NCBI RefSeq assembly: GCF_030269925.1
Contig: NC_085117.1
Span: forward strand, 13,764,731 to 13,828,730
DNA from: Bombyx mori
Lineage: Eukaryota > Arthropoda > Insecta > Lepidoptera > Bombycidae
Direction of reading: 5' to 3'
DNA length: 64,000 nt
The notes below the pieces were generated by a model, which was not told the origin of the DNA, made no database searches, and was given only the letters and a program-made list of their open reading frames with translations. Shown piece by piece: positions 35,553-47,994 of the stretch (the first letter of the stretch is position 1; each line of letters begins with the position of its first letter). Both the position numbers and the translations under genes were made by a program.

Positions 35553-36843
35553 CGAGGGCGGCACTGAAAATTTCGGGAATTAACGAAGTGACACAACATT
35601 ATTATTTAAAAATGTATTTATTGCTTTTCGAAGTATTCTCCGCGAAATTTGACACATTTTTCCATACGATGGAACCAATCATTGAAGCAACCATTCCATT
35701 CGGAAGTTGGGGTCTCCAAAATGGCCGTTTTGTAGGCGTCCACAGCTTCTTCAGGTGATGAAAATCTCTGTCCACGCAATTTATTATTTATTTTAGGGAA
35801 AGTATAGAAATCATTAGGGCTTAGGTCGGGGCTGTACGGCAGATGGTCTAATAATTCTATGTTTTCTTGCTCTAAAAACTCTTTTGTTCTGTGCGCGGTG
35901 TGAGAACTCGCATTGTCGTGATGGAGGATGATGCGGTGGTTGTAGTTCTCTTTACGGAGTTCAGAAACGACCTGTGGCAAACAAATGCTAGCATACCATT
36001 CTGTATTAACCGTTCTTTGTCCCTCAAGAGGAATAGTCGTAACATGGCCGGTTTTGGAGACAAACGTGGCCACCATTTTTTTTGCAACACTCCGTGAACG
36101 AACAATTTTTGTTGGCTTTAACTCATTTTCGAACACCCAAACTCGTTACTGGTTTTTTGTTTCGGGTTCGTACGCGTATATCCAGGATTCGTCACCTGAT
36201 ACAATGTTGTATATAGCATTTGAGGATCCTGCGTGGAATCTTTCGAGAGTTCTAACGCACCAAGTAACGCGAGGCCCTTTTTGCTCTTCACAGAGCGAAT
36301 GCGGTATCCATCGGGAAAACAACTTTTTTACACCTAATTATTCATGCAAGATTATTTGTATTTGACTCATGCCAATGTCTAAAGTTGCCTGCATTTCGCG
36401 GTATGTCACATGTCGATCTTCCTCAATCAGCTTACGCACAGCATCAACGTTTTCTTGGGTGACTGCAGTTTTTGGACGACCTTGACGGGGATCATTACTG
36501 AGCTTGACACGTCCACGTTGAAACTCAGCAAACCAGCGATAAATTGTGGTTTTGGATGGGGCTTTATCACCAAATGCAGAAATCATCCGGTCAACACACT
36601 GTTTTTGTGTTAAACCACTTCGAAAGTCATAATAAATCATCGCTCTTGAATTTTCTCGAGTCAGTTCCATTTTCTCAACGACTAAACAAGTTTGACAAAA
36701 CCTCGTGACAAGACCGAGAATCTTTTTTTAAATAAATAAATTGTATTCGATTTTTAAAACCAAGGAGTTTTCAATTAAAAATATTTTAATATGACAGGAA
36801 CAGTGGAAATATTCCATTCCCGATACTTTTAGTGCAGCCTAGG
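35553..36843 (-). mobile_element. mariner transposon, nearly complete
   Basis: About 1.29 kb with imperfect inverted ends: the left end starts CGAGGGCGGCACTGAAAATT and the right end, reversed, starts CCTAGGCTGCACTAAAAGTA. TA dinucleotides at 35551-35552 and 36844-36845 form the expected target duplication. The single gene lies on the minus strand at 35618-36670. Confidence 0.92.
35618..36670 (-). pseudogene. mariner transposase with two in-frame stops
   Basis: One continuous frame of 351 codons, close to the usual 340-350 residues, from ATG at 36668-36670. It is broken only by TAA at 36338-36340 and TAA at 36146-36148. The N-terminal part has the helix-turn-helix region and GRPKTAV. The catalytic Asps are visible in GDESWIYAY, HHDNASSH and YSPDLSPND, with exactly 34 residues between the second and third (DD34D). 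The enzyme would normally excise and insert the element at TA sites. The two stops, with the frame otherwise intact, point to fairly recent inactivation. Confidence 0.93.
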
Positions 36844-36845
36844 TA

Positions 36846-37074
36846 TTTCTTAGGACGTACTTCATAGCACGTTCTATTTACCATTCTGCTCATTTCTGCT
36901 GGGAAGCAATAAAGCATTCTGATATCGGTAATGTTTCATATTGGTGTATTCAAATCAGAATTTGATTTTAATGTCTCAAAGTGTGTGACGTGACATTTAC
37001 GTTGCTACGGGATCAGTAGCCACTTGATACTCACAACTCGTTTACGCATTATGGGAAATTAAAAAAAAAACTAG
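36846..37074. other. No recognised gene
   Basis: Short unassigned stretch between the mariner and an old SINE. Confidence 0.5.
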
Positions 37075-37490
37075 ATCAAGGTCTTTTTTTCTCTTAAACA
37101 TTGTTCTTCTGACGTCTGTTGCATTCGTATCTAGAGTTGCGATTGTGCTAATATTCGAATCCTGCAGGCAGGTTACAAATTGTTCTAATGAAATAATAAC
37201 TTTCACGATCAAGAAATGACATCTTGTAATAAAAATCCATATTATAATTTGTTTCTTGGTACGTCTCGTGAGCCCGCCCAAGTAGATCCACCACCACCAG
37301 AACAGATCAACATCCTATTTATTTTTTACGTGAAGCAGCAACTATTTTCGGCTTGAACAGTGGGGCAGCCGTGGTATGGTAAAAACTGAGCCTTATAACT
37401 CATGTGGATGCAAATGGAATCTGGTAACCACTTACTTACACCAACCAAGTGGACCGCTAATTCGTCAATCGAGCCACCCAATAAAATAAA
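37075..37490 (+). repeat. Old near-full-length SINE
   Basis: Head (GCATTCGTATCTAGAG, ATTCGAATCCTGCAGGC), interior and tail words (GTGGGGCAGCCGTGG, AACCACTTACTTACACC) follow in the right order with many changes. Confidence 0.65.
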
Positions 37491-39124
37491 GATGAAGCTA
37501 ATCGTAGTTTTAAACTATGAGGTCACTTACAAATTTAAATCGAAAAATTTCATAATATTTATAAGAAAAATAAGCGTTTGTAAAATATAGTAAATAAAAT
37601 TAAAGACAAAGTCTTTTTTCAAAAAGCACCCTTTTATTTTCACTGTAAATAAATATGCTTCCCTTGTAACATTGAAATTACTGAAGCTACTGTGATCCAA
37701 GTGATAAATTTTAATAATTAATTCAAAGCGCGAGTCTCAAGATCAAACATTTAATTTAACAAATGAACGTACTTATTTATTATTTATAGCGGACGCAGAA
37801 CTTCGCTATGTTAACAGGTTTAGTAATTAATTTATTTGATTTCAAAGAGATTATGTTTCAGCTTTGAAACATTACCAGGCTTGGACAGTATAGATGACTT
37901 CAGTAAGATAATTAATAATAATAATAAAGTAAGATAATTTGGCTTATCAAAATTATGATAACAGATACAGTCAACAAAATAAAGATAAAATACCAGACCT
38001 CGAAATACTTTGATCTTCCATATATGAGCTTACGAAAATTTTAATTATATTAATATTTTTATATTTTATACCCCAATCAGCACTATATTTAAATATGGAT
38101 GAATAAAACCTTAGTCATCCGTAACCATGAAATTGTGAGATGCTCGACATGACAGAGATAATAAACGCGAGTTTAAACCGTAAAAGTACTCTTCACTTAA
38201 ACTTCAAAGTTTTGAACTTGATAATTATAATTCAATATTTATAATTTACTAATCGAATCCGAGATTGAAATCGACGAGTCGAGAAAATTATAAGCATTAA
38301 TTAATATATTATAATAATATATTTAATTAATATATTTTCATCATCATTGAGCCGTCTATTGCTGGTTCTGCTCTCACGATCCAGGGATTCCGTGACCCTC
38401 AAGATATCGTTAGCTCGTATGTGTTATATTCAATTTCTTCAGAGATAAATTTCTTAAAGTTTAAAAAATATGAATTTAATCTATTCTTCATTACGATTTG
38501 TTCAATTTATATTAAACAATTCAACAAGTAAAAAAAATAACTGAAATAGTGTTTTTTTTTTAAATGTATGTGACCATTTAGCGTTAAATGTATAAATAAT
38601 TGAAAAAAAAAACAAAATTAAATGTACATATTTGTGCCAATGTCGCTAATGATGTTAAATATTTTTTCTAAACGAATTTACTTTAGTTAGCTGAATGATG
38701 AGTAATTTCAAGAAGCAAATTTATCAATGTTTATTGATTATGTTGTTTATAAGTGTCATAAGATTGTGTCATAATAATATATTGGTAACCGAAATCTCAG
38801 GATTAAAGTTCCTTTATAATAACATCTTTACAAAAATATGCTACTATGGATTAACTTAAGTCGATCCTAAATCACTGATATTAAAGATGCTATATTTGCT
38901 ACCTACATAATATTACTTTGGTGAATAATTATGTAAATTACATAAATTATAATAAATAGGTTTTATGTTATATTTCATAAAAATGTAATTCGTTTTTATT
39001 ATTTCGAAAAACTATGCAGATAAAAACAAACGTTTCTCGTTTTAAGTCAAATAGCTTCTGCTTTAACAGACCACATTTAAAAAAATCCAATAAGAATATG
39101 CAGTCAACACACAGTAATATTTGA
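37491..39124. other. 1.6 kb without a recognised gene
   Basis: Very AT-rich unassigned sequence. No open frame over 65 codons carries a domain. Confidence 0.5.
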
Positions 39125-39524
39125 CTAGAGATCCCGCAGTAGTCGAAATTCGACTATAATTAATTGGAATTGTAAGTTTGTACACTATTATGATTGTATG
39201 TTATACTTCTGTAATCACAAATTTCGCCAAGGCTACACTATAAAAAAATTTAATCTATTCTCAATTTGACAACAGACGTCAAGAACAAAAGTTTGACAAT
39301 AAATAGTATGCATGCGTGTGTGCGTCAAATACATGGTATGTAGTGTGTGTAATGTTTTCTTTATTGATTTAATGTATCTTTTATGCATTATTAAAAAAAA
39401 AATATTAGCATTGTGCACTTCTTCTCTATATTCTGTATAAGTGTGGAAAATTTCATACTCCTCCGTCCACGCAATTTTCGTAAAAAGGGATACAAAGTTT
39501 TTGCTTCACGTATTAATATATAGA
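39125..39524 (-). mobile_element. Non-autonomous Helitron, hairpin family, copy 3
   Basis: Minus-strand copy with CTAG at 39125-39128, the TAGTCGAAATTCGACTA palindrome, and the opposite end ATATAGA before a T. It aligns along its length with the other copies. Confidence 0.85.
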
Positions 39525-39833
39525 TAACACGACTGTATAACAAATTATGTAACGGCATATGAAAGTTTAGACGCGCCGTTTCTACCCTTGTTTCAATTAC
39601 ATCTCCATGTTCTGTGTTGATCTAACGGGTGCCTTATGTAGGATAAGCTTCCCTTTGTATATTTACATAATTATTCGCATAGCCATAATGTTGGATGGAG
39701 AAATAGCTATACCAGCGTCACATATGGTCTAACAATTTTGTACACTGGAAATCTGTTAAGTATTGGCTTAAAAATATATTCTATATTAATTAATATTTAC
39801 TACTATTACAACAACTACTACTAATCTCTAAAA

Positions 39834-40266
39834 GTCGTCGTGGCCTAAATGATAAGACGTCCGGTGCATTCGTATCGAGCGATGCACTGGTGTTCGAATC
39901 CCGCAGGCGGGTACCAATTTTTCTAATGAAATACGTACTTAACAAATGTTCACGATTGACTTCCACGGTGAAGGAATAACATCGTGTAATAAAAATCAAA
40001 CCCGAAAAATTATAATTTGCGTAATTACTGGTGGTAGGACCTCTTGTGAGTCCGCACGGGTAGGTACCACCGCCCCGCCTTTTTCTGCCGTGAAGCAGTA
40101 ATGCGTTTCGGTTTGAAGGGTGGGGCAGCCGTTGTGACAATACTGAGACCTTAGAACTATATCTCAAGGTGTGTGGCGCATTTACGTTGTAGATGTCTAT
40201 GGGCTCCAGTGACCACTTAACACCAGGTGGGCTGTGAGCGCGTCCACACATCTAAGCAATAAAAAG
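39834..40266 (+). repeat. Full-length tRNA-headed SINE
   Basis: About 433 bp. The head contains an A-box-like TGGCCTAAATG and a B-box-like TGTTCGAATCC, the two internal RNA polymerase III promoter elements. Interior and tail blocks end in ACATCTAAGCAATAAAAAG. It is the cleanest plus-strand copy, used here to recognise the others. The silkworm SINE name (Bm1 or BmSE) is uncertain. The 153-codon minus-strand frame through it is not a gene. Confidence 0.9.
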
Positions 40267-41449
40267 AAATATATATACTACTTAAAACTAATAACCTTAA
40301 GTCATACTTTACGGTGACTGTTGAATTCGGCAGTCATTTGTTTGAAGCCTTTGCGCGTTACCTATTGCATATTGTTGGTACTTTGTCAGAATCCTTTCGT
40401 GAAATGACAATTATAGCAATAACTGTAAAAATATAATTGTAATCGAATTAATAATATACAGAATTCAATTATTTATTGAAACAACTCTGAGGCCACTTTG
40501 TGTACTTGGATGATGATGGATGGATAAAATAATTTCTTATGAAGTGGTTAATGTCAAAATTACATCACAAAATTATAGCATCAAGATTTTAGGGATTATT
40601 GTCAATTGATTTGCATTCTTATGTCGTATATTTAAAGTCTCACTTTTCTAAAATAACTTTGACAGAAAGTATTTATTATTCTCTTTAGAGATTAGTTTGT
40701 TCCAGACACTAAATATTTTAACGCGAACATTAACTACAGTTGATTAAGAATTTTCTTCATTCAGTCATTTCTGCTTTGTTTTTTTTTTCTTTCATCACAA
40801 TTTAATTTTATTTGAAATATTAAAGTATTACTTACGTAATTTACGTATTACGTAAATATTTATCTCATTTAAGGAAAGTATGTGATTTTCCATTTATCAC
40901 ATTAATTTGTGTGAAATTGTTAAATTCTTATGCATGATGAATTCAAAGCGATAAATTTTGATGATTATATCCCAGGAAGCAAATATGGCGACGCAGTACG
41001 CACGCAAAGACTGACATTACTGGTCAAGCATTGGCAGATGGAGGACGTGCGCTTTAAGTGTACCGGATAAAGCAATGAATGTACTCTAAATAAAGCGAAT
41101 CTTATGAGAAGTTGTGGTAATAAAGGACGTATAATTAACACACTAAACACTGTTCGGATTTTCGGCGAAAGCCAAAAATAGTTTCACCACGCGGGGCGGC
41201 GTGGTAACGGGGTATGGTTTCATGCACATGATTTTGCGCATAGGTATTGTTTTTGAGGCTGAAAGTTAGACTTGCCTCATTGTGTCCGAATCAACACATA
41301 TTTCATTGTTTTTGAAGTAAAGTACTGAAGTGAAAGCCGCGATAGCTAGTTTTTAAATTAAATATCAAAACATCAATATCAAACATCAAATAACAATTAC
41401 CTACATTACGAGAAGGCATGTTTACTTACACAATATAAGTCAACGTTGC
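40267..41449. other. No recognised gene
   Basis: AT-rich unassigned sequence. No recognisable open frame or repeat. Confidence 0.5.
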
Positions 41450-41785
41450 CTAATAAATAAAATGACCGGTGCATTCGTAATGTCCCGCAGACAGGTATCA
41501 AATTTTTTAATGTAAATCTGTAAGGTACGTATTACTTACAGATGTTTATAAATGGCTTCCGCCACGAAGGAATAACATCGTATAAGAAATATCAATCCCG
41601 CACAAAAATATAGTTCGCGTAATTATTGGTAGTAGGGCGTCTTGTGAGCCTACACGAGTAGTAGTGTCCTATTTCTGCCGTAAAGAGGTAATGCGTTTCG
41701 ATTTGAAGGATGGAGCAGCCTTTATACTGTAAAACTGAAACTTATAACTCATGTCTCAAGATGACAGTCTAGGTTGGCGGACAAC
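41450..41785 (+). repeat. Old SINE, head to tail with gaps
   Basis: Words such as CCGGTGCATTCGTAATGTCC, GGTAATGCGTTTCGATTTG and CTCATGTCTCAAGATGA follow the SINE order with gaps. It lies immediately left of a family X copy. Confidence 0.6.
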
Positions 41786-41799
41786 CCTTCCATTAAAAA

Positions 41800-42163
41800 G
41801 ATGTGTGGTGTCGTGGGACACCGGATAGAAACGAAGTTCCTTATTATAAAAATAAAAATTTTAAGCTCTATTCGAGGTATAAAGAAAATAAAACTGGAGG
41901 ATTAGCAACAACCCACGGTCATTTGGTAACGTGCGAACTTATTGTGGTACACTTCGTTCACGGTTGTTTGCATAAGTTAGTGTATTGCGCAAACGAACGC
42001 TCTGAGATCGTGGTCAATGAATGATAAAAAATATTTTATTTTTTGTACGTTATTACAAAGTTAAGTCGTACATTGTGTGCATTACTAATAAAAATCTTAC
42101 GTTACGGACGTTTTTTCCCGGTTAGGGTACCCCTCCGCATCGTCCCATAAGGAACTTCGTTCC
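41800..42163 (-). mobile_element. Family X inverted-repeat element, copy 3
   Basis: Minus-strand copy: GATGTGTGGTGTCGTGGGAC, the hairpin and GAACGAAGTTCCTTATTAT at the left; GGAACTTCGTTCC at the right, then AAAA. It aligns with copies 1, 2 and 5 in the interior. Its 73-codon plus-strand frame is not supported. Confidence 0.8.
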
Positions 42164-42214
42164 AAAACTGGAAGACGTAGACTTGTATATTACAACGGCA
42201 AAAACGCAACATTA

Positions 42215-42547
42215 CTTTTGTAATGAAATACGTACTCAACAAATGTTCACGATTGACTTCCACGGTGAAGGAATAACATCGTGTAATAAAAATCAAACCC
42301 GCAAAATTGTAATTTGCGTAATTACTGGTGGTAGGAACTCTTGTGAGTCCGCGCGGATAGGTACCACCACCCTGCCTATTTCTGCCGTGAAGCAGTAATG
42401 CGTTTCGGTTTGAAGGGTGGATACTGATACCCTTAGAACTTATATCTCAAGGTGGGTGGCGCATTTACGTTGTAGATGGGCTCCAGTAACCACTTAACAC
42501 CAGGTGGGCTGTGAGCTCGTCCACCCATCTAAGCAATAAAAAAAAAT
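42215..42547 (+). repeat. SINE lacking the tRNA-like head
   Basis: Starts at TTGTAATGAAATACGTACTC, just after the B-box region, and runs through CTGGTGGTAGGAACTC and the tail to AGCAATAAAAAAAA. About 100 bp of head are missing, and the tail has a deletion after GAAGGGTGG. Confidence 0.85.
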
Positions 42548-43349
42548 GTCTATACACCTTTTGCCTTCGACTTGCTAACACTTCGGAGGCTAAAATCACC
42601 TGCTAGCCAACTATTTCAGTGTGCAGCAATTTTACATTACAAGCCGGGCTATTCAGTTTAATACTTTCTTACCAAATATTAAGATCTATGGTCCATTACG
42701 GACGGTTTCATTGTCTGTGAATTCTCGAATCGTTTCTAATCGAAGCCTAATCGAAATAATATCGAAGATGGGGCGAGTCACGTGTTACCGCTTTATTTTC
42801 CGGGAGCGCAACGCCGAGCCTCAGAAAATCGTAATGAACAAGGGGGCCACGAACCGTAAATAAATCACATTCTTTCCTCAATGCAGTCGAATCCCTTCTA
42901 AATTATTTTCCATTCGATTCGTTTAGCGGTAATTTCTAATTTAGAAACATATTGTGCCCACAATGTTTCTGGTGTTTTAGACAACAACAGAATAAATTAG
43001 AAAAGTACGTGAGGAGAAATTAGTGTAGTTTAATTGCATTCTTGCGCCAGAAGTCACGTGCTACTCGTAAATATGAGAACTATGCAAGCATTACTGTACG
43101 TATTATCAGACAGAAAAGCTGAGATTTATTCAATAATGCTCATGGTGAATGTTAAGCTTGTAAGGTATTTTTTCATGAATGTTTAAAAAATGTAAGTGAA
43201 TGATAAGTGTCATAATAATAGTTTGTAATAGCAGTACAGTAGTCAGAAATGTAAATGGAAAGCATCTTTTTCAGTGTCGATTGTAACTGAAATGTCAGCA
43301 CTTTTTTGTAAAACTGATGCTAGGGAGCCTTAAACAAATCATGTTTATT
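42548..43349. other. No recognised gene
   Basis: Unassigned. An 80-codon plus-strand frame (42621-42863) has no domain I recognise. Confidence 0.45.
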
Positions 43350-43614
43350 GGAACGAAGCTCCTTACGGCAGGCTTGGAGGAGATAGGGATTTTGCTGCGC
43401 GACCGAACTGAAAAAAATGTGATAGTAGAACCGTAAGAAAAGGTCCGTGGAATAAAACCGTTAAATGAGACGTGCGCAGGCGCGACAGTCGTATACACAA
43501 GCGAGTAGTGTATAATACCTTTCTCTTTCTCCTTCTTTTTTTTTTGCAAATTGTGTCGATTCTACATTAGCCGAAGGAACTTCGTTCCTACCTGGTGTCC
43601 CACGACACCACATT
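43350..43614 (+). mobile_element. Family X element with a different interior, copy 4
   Basis: The ends GGAACGAAGCTCCTTACGG and GAAGGAACTTCGTTCCTACC, followed by GGTGTCCCACGACACC, are clearly family X. The roughly 200 bp between them cannot be aligned with copies 1, 2, 3 or 5. An 84-codon minus-strand frame lies within; it is unsupported. Confidence 0.7.
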
Positions 43615-44252
43615 TTAGTTTATTTATTTAACTTTATACATAGTACAGTGGCGGACTTAATGCCTAAAGCATTCTCTAACAGTCAACGAAGAGTTGTGTA
43701 GAGATAGTCAAATGACCCAGTTACGCAACATAGTATTATATAGTATATAATATAGTATTAGATAAGGCTATTTGACGAAGATACGGAAAGCAAACTAAGT
43801 AAATGGGTATAAATTGAGGCTCAAAATCGTCTATTTTAAAACGAAACTCTGGTATTGGGCCGCTTATCTTTGGCCGTTGGAATTTTCGTTGAAACTTGCC
43901 TTCCTGGCGGAAATCCGGACCGATACCGTGGTTCTCGTCGTTTGAAATCGACCCAATAGCGTTTGCCGCAGCGTATATAAATATCTAATAGTTCTCCATA
44001 CATTTTCATACTTTACGAATGTACACGGATGCTAGATAACTATTCCTGAAAAAACTATAAGTTACTCATTAAGCGAACAGGAATTTACAAAATCAATTAT
44101 AAATATTTGCATGATGTTCGTAAATTCATAACAAAACATATGATTGGTATTTTTTCAACGTTTCTTTAGCCGTATGATAGTTGACAACTGAAGCGGCTCC
44201 AGGAAGTAGGATTGGACTACAGTGATGTCAGTATAATAAGTCTATATATATA
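43615..44252. other. No recognised gene
   Basis: Unassigned sequence up to the second mariner. Confidence 0.5.
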
Positions 44253-45510
44253 ATGTTGGGGAAAAATTTTCTTCGCATTTTATAAGAAAATTCACAACGT
44301 TTTTTAATATAACATATTTTGTTTGATAACTTTTTTCCATCTTGTAGATAGGGATACGATCCCATTGCTATAGAAATTTTGGGGCTTCTGATCAAAATAC
44401 CGCGACAATTGGTTTTGGCAGTCCTCTCGTGACATTGCCTAAAGAATTCTCAAGAGACCGAAACAGGTGGAAATCTGAAGGTGCAAGGTCAGGGCTATAC
44501 GGCGGATGCATTAACACCCACCAGCCAAGCTCTCATAGTTTTTGCTGAGTGGCTAAAGATGTGTGAGGTCTAGCGTTATCATGATACCATATCATCAAAA
44601 CCATACCCCTTCTGTTAATTAATTCTGGCCGCTTTCTCTCAACTTCTTGCTTTAATCTCATCAGTTGTTCGCATGGTCCTGCCTGGTGGTAACAGCTCAT
44701 AATAAATAATGCCCTTCCGATCCCACCACACACACAAAATCACCTTGTTGCGAGTTACCCGGGTATCGCCACGGTCTGTGAAGCCTGACCCGCCTTTGAC
44801 CACGACCTTTTTCGCACGTTCTTGTCGTACGTGATCCGCTTTTCATCACCAGCTATCAGCTTCTTAAAAAATGGTTCGGTTTCATTACGTCGTAATAAAG
44901 AATCACAAATGAGTACACGGTTCATTAGGTTTCTTTCAATGCTTGCTTGTGCTAGCTTGTGAGGTACACAAATATCGAGCTCTTTTTTGTACCCAGTTTT
45001 TTGCGTACCCAGTTTGTTTTCCCAAATGCGCCAAAACTGTTTTGTGGTCAATTCCTAGTTCTTCAGCTACGTCGTAACTACTAATATGCCGATCTTGCTT
45101 CACTTTTCATAGATGGCATCAATTTTAATCCGTAATATGGCGACCAGAGCGACGTGCATCTTTGATATCAAAATTTCCGAATTAAAACGCTTAAACCAAA
45201 TTTGTCCTACTCTTACAGACTCTGCACTAGGTCCATAAGCATTGCAAAATGTTTTCGCGGCTTGCGTTGCATTTTTCGTTTTTTGTAGTTAAATTTTAAA
45301 ATGTATCGAATTTCTTCATTAGATTCTATTATCTTGACAGTACGAAAAATAAATAAAAATCACACATTTTTCTAATTTGAATTTGGAATTATCTTCTTTA
45401 AATTTAAACTTTTAATGATACCAAAATCAGTCATATACAAATAGTATAGCCAAAGAGATTTTATTACAAGTTGGTACATACTATAATGCGAAAAGACTTT
45501 TTCCCCAACC
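44253..45510 (-). mobile_element. mariner transposon, second type, decayed
   Basis: About 1.26 kb. The left end, TGTTGGGGAAAAATTTTCTTC, and the reversed right end, GGTTGGGGAAAAAGTCTTTTC, form imperfect inverted repeats. A TA follows the right end at 45511-45512; the left TA is less clear. The transposase is on the minus strand. Confidence 0.85.
44440..45300 (-). pseudogene. Decayed mariner transposase
   Basis: Coding pieces are split over frames. They include a helix-turn-helix-like VGQIWFKRF region near 45220, LIAGDEKRITYDK (first Asp), CVWWDRKGIIYYELLPPG, WYHDNARPHTS (second Asp) and PPYSPDLAPSDFH (third Asp). Counting across the stop, there are 34 positions between the second and third Asp. 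At least two frameshifts and a TGA (44533-44535) interrupt it. It differs in sequence and end repeats from the mariner at 35.6 kb. Confidence 0.87.
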
Positions 45511-45527
45511 TATTAGTATTGTCAATT

Positions 45528-45770
45528 TTTTTTTCTTAGGTGGTTGGACGATCTCACAGCCCACCTGGTGTTAAGTGGTTACTGGAGTCCATAGACATCT
45601 ACAACGTAAATGTGCCACCCACCTTGAGATATAAGGTCTAAGGTCTCAGTATAGTTACACGGCTGCCCCACTCGTCAAACCGAAACGCATTACTGCTTTA
45701 GGGCAGAAATAGGTAGGGTGGTAGTACCTACCCGTGCGGACTCACAAGGGGTCCTACCGCCAGTAATTGT
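45528..45770 (-). repeat. 5'-truncated SINE
   Basis: T run, then the tail, then GGTCCTACCGCCAGTAATTG, where it stops. The tRNA-like head is missing. It sits just beyond the right end of the second mariner. Confidence 0.85.
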
Positions 45771-45919
45771 TAACATATTAAGACCTCAGACAAAACTAAA
45801 AATATTATTGAGGCTCCCAATGTCGTATATGGGACTTCATGTAATACAAGTCACGCATACCACTGACAAAAATTACGATAGTTTAAATATTACGTCTCAT
45901 ATGTGAAAATTTCCTTAAA

Positions 45920-46323
45920 CTAGAGGTCCCGCAGTAGTCGAAAATCGACTATAATTAATTGGAATTGTAAGTTTGTACACTATTATGATTGTATTTTATA
46001 CAAATTTCGCCAAGATTACACTATAATTTTTTTTAATAAAGACAAACAATATTTAATCTATTCTCAATTTGACAACAGACGTCAAGAACAAAAGTTTGAC
46101 AATAAATAGTATGCATCCGTGTGTGCGTCAAATACATGGTATGTAGTGTGTGTAATGTTTTCTTTATTGATGTAATGTATCTTTTATGCATTATTTAAAA
46201 AAAATATTAGCATTGTGCACTTCTTCTCTATATTCTCTATAGGTGTACGAAATTTCATACTCCTCCGTCCGCGCAATTTTCGTAAAAAGGGATACAAAGT
46301 TTTTGCTTCACGTATTAATATAT
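45920..46323 (-). mobile_element. Non-autonomous Helitron, hairpin family, copy 4
   Basis: CTAG at 45920-45923 next to an A, then the palindrome with one change (TAGTCGAAAATCGACTA), and the typical GGATACAAAGTTTTTGCTTC at the far end. The exact 5' terminus is unclear because the last few bases differ from the other copies. Confidence 0.8.
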
Positions 46324-46847
46324 TCGTCTCTTAAAGCCCAAAATACATATTGACAAAGAGATAGTGAACGAACTACATGTATGTAGTCAATACTTATAAT
46401 TTACTTAGTGTTAATTAGTTTTCGCAGATGCTCAACTGCCGTATTAATTTGTAGCTGCCGGCTTGTTGTTACGTGAAGTTCGCGCCGAGGCAAGTTTACC
46501 GAAAGCATCGTTAATAAACTGCTCGTGGATAGTCTTTCGGGGAAATTGAAAGCAGTAGGGCTGGGATAGATAGCCAATTTAAATTTAATTATTACGATGG
46601 AAGCAACGTTCGTTGTGAGCTAAAGAAACGTTTGCTTTTAATGTATTCGGCTTAATTTCTAATTGAGTATTGTTTATCCGAAATATCGCGTGCAGAGGTC
46701 AGAGGTTGAACAGTTTACGGGAGAACTTAATTTGCCGGAGTTCGTGTGAGCATGTTTGTGTTTATTTTAATTCTTTACTCGAATGACCGAGCGGGAGGAT
46801 TTTTGAGTCTCTTCAACGGCAGATAAGCCATTTTCTATTGTTTAAAG
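46324..46847. other. No recognised gene
   Basis: Unassigned sequence with no recognisable repeat or frame. Confidence 0.5.
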
Positions 46848-46945
46848 ACATCAACAATGCAAATGCTGCTGCCCATCTTGAGACATGCGTTCTAAGTCTC
46901 AGTGCTTACAGTAAAATGGACGCCCCCCCTTCAAATCATTTGTTA
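46848..46945 (-). repeat. Old SINE fragment
   Basis: CATCTTGAGACATGCGTTCT and GTCTCAGTGCTTACAGT, then CCCCCCTTCAAATC, follow the SINE tail order on the minus strand. Confidence 0.5.
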
Positions 46946-47994
46946 TTTGTTCATATAAAAATTTAGGTGGGGTGGGATAGTAAAGGTACTCGAGATTCAG
47001 TGATTAAATTTCAAAAAGTAGGTATGGAGTTTTTATGCAATTTTCGAAACTCTTCATTTGCTTTGTACTAGTTGAATGTTTTTTGTGCTGGACTATTTAC
47101 AGGGACAATGAAATATATGCATGCATATTAATACATGTATTATACGTATTAAAAAAGGCGATCAAAGCAGCGAAGAGAAGAACCAAAATAAATCCTGTTC
47201 GAAGCAAAATAATAAAGAATTGTGCCGTAATGACTGTGCAAGAGAGTTCAATATGATTAAATACCTCATTTATATGTAAATAAGTTTTCGTATAGTTGGT
47301 GTGACGCCATATGGAACAGTTCGCAGAAATAGTGACATTTCAAGATTATTGTTTATGTGAATGTTTCCAAGATGTTCCAGGATGTTTTTCCATGCTTCCT
47401 GGTAATGTATCAATCATTGTGACTATCGCTAAATGATAGATAATGATCCGTTTCTTGAAAATGCTTGTGCGTCATCAAATCTGACGTTGATACGTCATAA
47501 ATATTCTCGGAAGTGCTAATAAAAATAACCAAAGTAATCTTTATTTTAAAGTACAGGGAAGATGGACGAGTAAAAAAATCAAATGCTGAGTTTCTTGCCC
47601 ATTCCTCACAGTAGTGAGACTGCTTTCTAAATAGGCGGTAAAATCATGACAATTTCAATTCGCCTGTGAAGATATACTAGAATATCAAAATATTTGATTT
47701 TGACTAAACACATGACCAAGCAAACTTCAAATATCCGATTATGTACGAATATAATATGTATTTCTTTAAAAATCTTAATGTTTTCTGTAAAAGGCCAATG
47801 ACCATAATATAATTTTGTACAGTATTTTGGTTTACTAAAATCAAGTATAACCTTTAGCATTGAAATACTCCGACAAAATAAGGTAAATTTTAAACAAAAA
47901 TAGGGATTGTGATGTAATTTAAACAGAGATATACAACAATAATAGCTTCTAACATTATCGTACATTTTTGTCAAATAAAGCTAATGCGTTTTTT
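46946..47994. other. Unassigned, with two weak open frames
   Basis: A 73-codon plus-strand frame (47035-47256) starts with a hydrophobic run and then a Lys/Arg-rich stretch. A 115-codon minus-strand frame (47627-47974) is hydrophobic and AT driven. Neither has a recognised domain, and neither is called a gene. Confidence 0.4.

Noticed and set aside
39790..40251. 153-codon and similar frames (58125-58562, 28235-28768) as proteins
   Set aside because: They are antisense or sense readings through SINE copies; related readings appear wherever the SINE is intact.
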